Of a DNA stretch of 64,000 nt, positions 61,371 through 64,000 are shown in pieces (the first letter of the stretch is position 1; each line of letters starts with the position of its first letter). The translations under genes and the position numbers were made by a program. The notes beneath the pieces are model-generated. The model was not told where the DNA came from. It searched no databases and saw nothing but the letters and a program-made list of their open reading frames with translations. The DNA is from Flavobacteriaceae bacterium (GTDB taxonomy: Bacteria > Bacteroidota > Bacteroidia > Flavobacteriales > Flavobacteriaceae). The DNA is taken from positions 62,001 through 126,000 of the forward strand of contig CANGIF010000003.1 in the NCBI GenBank assembly GCA_947453885.1, written 5' to 3'.

Positions 61371-64000
61371 TTAAAAATATGCTCTAAGTTGAACATTTCC
61401 TGTGTGAATCGCCTGACTTGTTTCGCTTTTTCTTCCTTGGTAATTTACATTTAAATCGAGGTATTGTGTCAGCTTTTTTTGAATCATCAAACGCCAAGTA
61501 GTATTTTTACCTGCTTGTAATCCTTCAAGCATTTGAAATGCAATTGGTGATAATTCATTGCCCAAAAAAGCATTTTTGTAAAAAGATACTTCTCCATTTG
61601 CGCTAAATTTCTTAGAAGTCGAATACAAAAACGAAGCTCCAAACCTACTTTGATTTAACAATTCAAAATTTCCTATGGTGTTGTGCTTGTTTTGAAATTC
61701 AAAAAATAAATCTATACTTGTGCTTTGCGTAAACAAATAGGAAATTTTAGGCGCAATTTGGTAGCCTTTTAAATTGAAATTTCTACTGGTATAGTTTTCA
61801 GAAATGGTTTCCATTTGAATAGTTTTGGAACTAAAACCAAACAACCATGTTTTTTGAACTAAATGTGCATATTGAATTTGATGGGAACTGCTTGTTGCTT
61901 CTACTGCTCCAACCGACAGTAGGTTCTTGGTTTGATTTCTTAAAAAAGTATACGTTACTGAATGTTTTTGTTTGCCTCTGTTGTAAAACAATCCGTTTCT
62001 AAAAGCTGCATTTATACCTAAAAGATTATCCGTGTTTTGACTAAAAGGATTCAAATCGAAATTACTTGAAGTTCTCGCTATTTTCCGATCCATAATGAAC
62101 GATGTTTGGTTATAAAAATAGGATGCTATTCTTTGAAATCCACTACTGTTTTGCCATTGAATAGGGTCAATAATCAAAGATTGTGACAATTTGTTTTGGT
62201 GTGTCTTAATAAAATTTTGATTGGGTAAAAACACTCTAATAAATTTTGCCTGATCTGGAAAAGGAGCTACTTCAAATTCCTGAAGTTCTTGTATTCCGTT
62301 GTTATTATAGTCGTTCCACATATATACTCCTTGACCTGCTGCAACTTCAACATAAGTAAATTGCTGTTGGGCGATTGTTCCTGAAGTGGTTTCAAACGCT
62401 GTTGTGGTTTGAACAAACTGATCAAAAAAACGTGTAGTATAAAGCAATCTAGAGTTGAGCGAATTTTCGTTTTTTAGTAATGGATTTACAAATTGAAGAG
62501 TTCTGTAATTTACAAATAAGGACAAATCACTGGTCGTGTTTTTTATCAATTTTGATTTTATATAATACGAATCAGAAGTATTTACTCTTGTTAACGAACC
62601 ATTTTGCAAACTGTCATTTAAGCGTTTTAAAAAACCTGTTTCAACAAAAACTTTTGTGCTATCGCCTCGTCCTAAAAAGCCGCCAAACTCTGTAAATTTT
62701 TGACTTAAATTAGATAATTGTTGCGACGAGGTAAGTTGTTCTTTGTTGTTTTCTAATCGAAAACTTGTTCCTACCCAATTTTTAGTGAAATGGTATTTTA
62801 CTCGTGTTTGATTTCTAATAAATTTAGAATTGGAATAACTACCGTCACTACTTAACAAACTACCATTACTTTGAATAGTCCAATTTTTGGGTCTGATAAT
62901 TCCATCAAAAACATGTCTATTTCCCGAAAAACTTTCGGAAAATTCAAGCTTTTCAAACTGGTATAAAAGTTTACCATTATTTGGCAATGTTGCTGAAAGT
63001 CCCGAAATCCAATAACTTTGATTGCCTGAAAAGGTTGTTAAATTCCAATCTCTGTTGAACTCAATTGTGAATAAACGTTCAATGGTTTTAAAATTTTTCT
63101 GTACCAATTGATAATTTCCAAACCAATCCACTTTCCATTTTTTTGAAAACAAGCGTTGTTTAAAATTTAATTTACCCGCCAAACCCTGATTATCATTGTC
63201 ATCTATTGATGAATATAAATTTTTATCGTTGTTGCTTATTCCTAATTCAAAATCAATTGTTGTTTTATCAGAAGGATTTATGTGCCCCAATAGCGTTGCA
63301 ATTTGGATTTTTGTTGGCGGAACCAATCGTGTTATGGGTTCGTAACTACCTTGTTTTACACCTGCTATTGGCGCAACATATTGGTAAATTTTACCTACTG
63401 CCGAGGCATTTATCAATGAATAATTGCCTGAAAAGTTACCAACAAAACTAAACGTAACATTGTACAATTCGTCGGTTGAATTTGTGGAATGTTCAAAATA
63501 AGTTACTCCATTATTAGTGATTTTTTTATACAGAATTTTAGTAGCCGAATAACTGTCTAGATAGGCAGAAGGCGCAGTCATAAAATCAGGATTGTCTCCT
63601 GCTAAGGCTAAATTTTGTACCTGTTCAGCTGACAAATTTTGTTGCAAGGGTTGATTTTTAACATCGCTTTCGGAGTAAATAAAACCACCTAAACTCCATT
63701 TTTTACTTTCATGAGTCACGCCACCATAGGTTACAAAACGGGTGTAATTGCGATCTGAATACTGATATTCTATTGCAATTCGCATTTCTGAAGTAATGGG
63801 GTAAAGCGTTGTGAAACGGATTTCACCTGCATTATAATCTATAACATAATCATTGCCTTCTCCCCTTTTTAAAAGCATTCCGTTTACATAAACGCGTTCG
63901 GAACCCGAAATGACCAATATATACAACTCTCCATTTTGCCCTTTTAATTTGTAGGGACCTTGATTGCCTTCTTGTCCTACAAACGTACTTTTAGCATATT
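61371..64000 (-). CDS. large outer-membrane protein, 5' end beyond the window
   Basis: At least 876 codons are open to the window edge; no start or upstream stop is seen, so the true N terminus lies beyond 64000. Sequence near the edge (GPYKLKGQNGELYILVISG, then VYVNGMLLKRGEGNDY and IDYNAGEIRFTTLYPI) looks like a surface-exposed beta domain. The rest is a run of amphipathic beta strands ending with GNVQLRAYF, a typical outer-membrane barrel C terminus. I do not recognise a named family. It follows the Lys-rich secreted gene on the same strand after a 61-bp gap. Confidence 0.78.
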   Translation of the reverse strand, partial: YAKSTFVGQEGNQGPYKLKGQNGELYILVISGSERVYVNGMLLKRGEGNDYVIDYNAGEIRFTTLYPITSEMRIAIEYQYSDRNYTRFVTYGGVTHESKKWSLGGFIYSESDVKNQPLQQNLSAEQVQNLALAGDNPDFMTAPSAYLDSYSATKILYKKITNNGVTYFEHSTNSTDELYNVTFSFVGNFSGNYSLINASAVGKIYQYVAPIAGVKQGSYEPITRLVPPTKIQIATLLGHINPSDKTTIDFELGISNNDKNLYSSIDDNDNQGLAGKLNFKQRLFSKKWKVDWFGNYQLVQKNFKTIERLFTIEFNRDWNLTTFSGNQSYWISGLSATLPNNGKLLYQFEKLEFSESFSGNRHVFDGIIRPKNWTIQSNGSLLSSDGSYSNSKFIRNQTRVKYHFTKNWVGTSFRLENNKEQLTSSQQLSNLSQKFTEFGGFLGRGDSTKVFVETGFLKRLNDSLQNGSLTRVNTSDSYYIKSKLIKNTTSDLSLFVNYRTLQFVNPLLKNENSLNSRLLYTTRFFDQFVQTTTAFETTSGTIAQQQFTYVEVAAGQGVYMWNDYNNNGIQELQEFEVAPFPDQAKFIRVFLPNQNFIKTHQNKLSQSLIIDPIQWQNSSGFQRIASYFYNQTSFIMDRKIARTSSNFDLNPFSQNTDNLLGINAAFRNGLFYNRGKQKHSVTYTFLRNQTKNLLSVGAVEATSSSHQIQYAHLVQKTWLFGFSSKTIQMETISENYTSRNFNLKGYQIAPKISYLFTQSTSIDLFFEFQNKHNTIGNFELLNQSRFGASFLYSTSKKFSANGEVSFYKNAFLGNELSPIAFQMLEGLQAGKNTTWRLMIQKKLTQYLDLNVNYQGRKSETSQAIHTGNVQLRAYF

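Overview
The window reads as chromosomal DNA of a Bacteroidota member, most likely family Flavobacteriaceae and close to Flavobacterium. The evidence is a low-GC, AT-rich composition; core promoters of the Bacteroidetes TAnnTTTG (-7) type; a 287-residue primary sigma factor without a long N-terminal region 1; the type IX secretion (T9SS) translocon gene sprA between ruvA and gcvH; and three very large secreted proteins ending in type A T9SS sorting domains. I saw no rRNA, tRNA, CRISPR array, transposase or prophage.

Layout. 0.3-9.2 kb: an alpha/beta hydrolase, engB, a first ApbE with a TPR partner, a CBS protein, rpe, rpoD, then a minus-strand operon thioredoxin-ApbE-DUF4266-DUF3570. 9.5-16.3 kb: a GH3-like adenylating enzyme divergent from a DUF2797 protein, glutathione peroxidase, then tig, clpP and clpX. 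16.4-21.8 kb: a LamG/LRR T9SS adhesin-like gene, its probable AraC-family regulator, and a scar holding the remnant of another T9SS gene. 21.8-28.5 kb: a membrane protein, hydrolase, pdxJ, a CBS protein, nadK, HMG-CoA reductase with a GYDIA-type GHMP kinase, VanZ-like protein, gcvH. 28.5-38.8 kb: sprA, ruvA and maeB on the minus strand. 39-43.6 kb: a tightly packed operon of 4'-phosphopantetheinyl transferase, GGGP synthase, PnuC, an NRK-like kinase fused to DUF4301, and ArfB. 43.7-46.1 kb: ahcY and a YugP-like metallopeptidase. 46.1-53.9 kb: a surface-protein island with an LRR protein, two small membrane proteins and a beta-propeller/MopE-like protein. 53.9-64 kb: an Lrp regulator, saccharopine dehydrogenase, polA, a small secreted Lys/Ala-rich protein, a LuxE-like enzyme, a secreted Lys-rich protein with a PBCV-type basic domain, and a large outer-membrane protein cut by the window edge.

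The most interesting signals are as follows. (1) The thioredoxin-ApbE-DUF4266-DUF3570 operon, whose outer-membrane protein carries two SSGAS motifs resembling the Ser/Thr-Gly-Ala-Thr/Ser sites that ApbE enzymes flavinylate, beside a lipoprotein ending in GGGCGCN. (2) Two pairs of 17-bp direct repeats, each pair with exactly 21-bp periodicity, upstream of both the AraC-type regulator and the LamG/LRR gene, which suggests a self-contained surface-protein switch. (3) A shared ACCCAT-ATGGGT palindrome about 213 bp upstream of two other T9SS genes, plus a paired structured 5' leader with one compensatory base change. (4) Near-identical T9SS C-terminal domains plus 3' flanks shared by three otherwise different proteins, with a fourth degraded copy left as a scar.

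Everything here comes from reading the sequence and from family knowledge. No database search or structure prediction was run.
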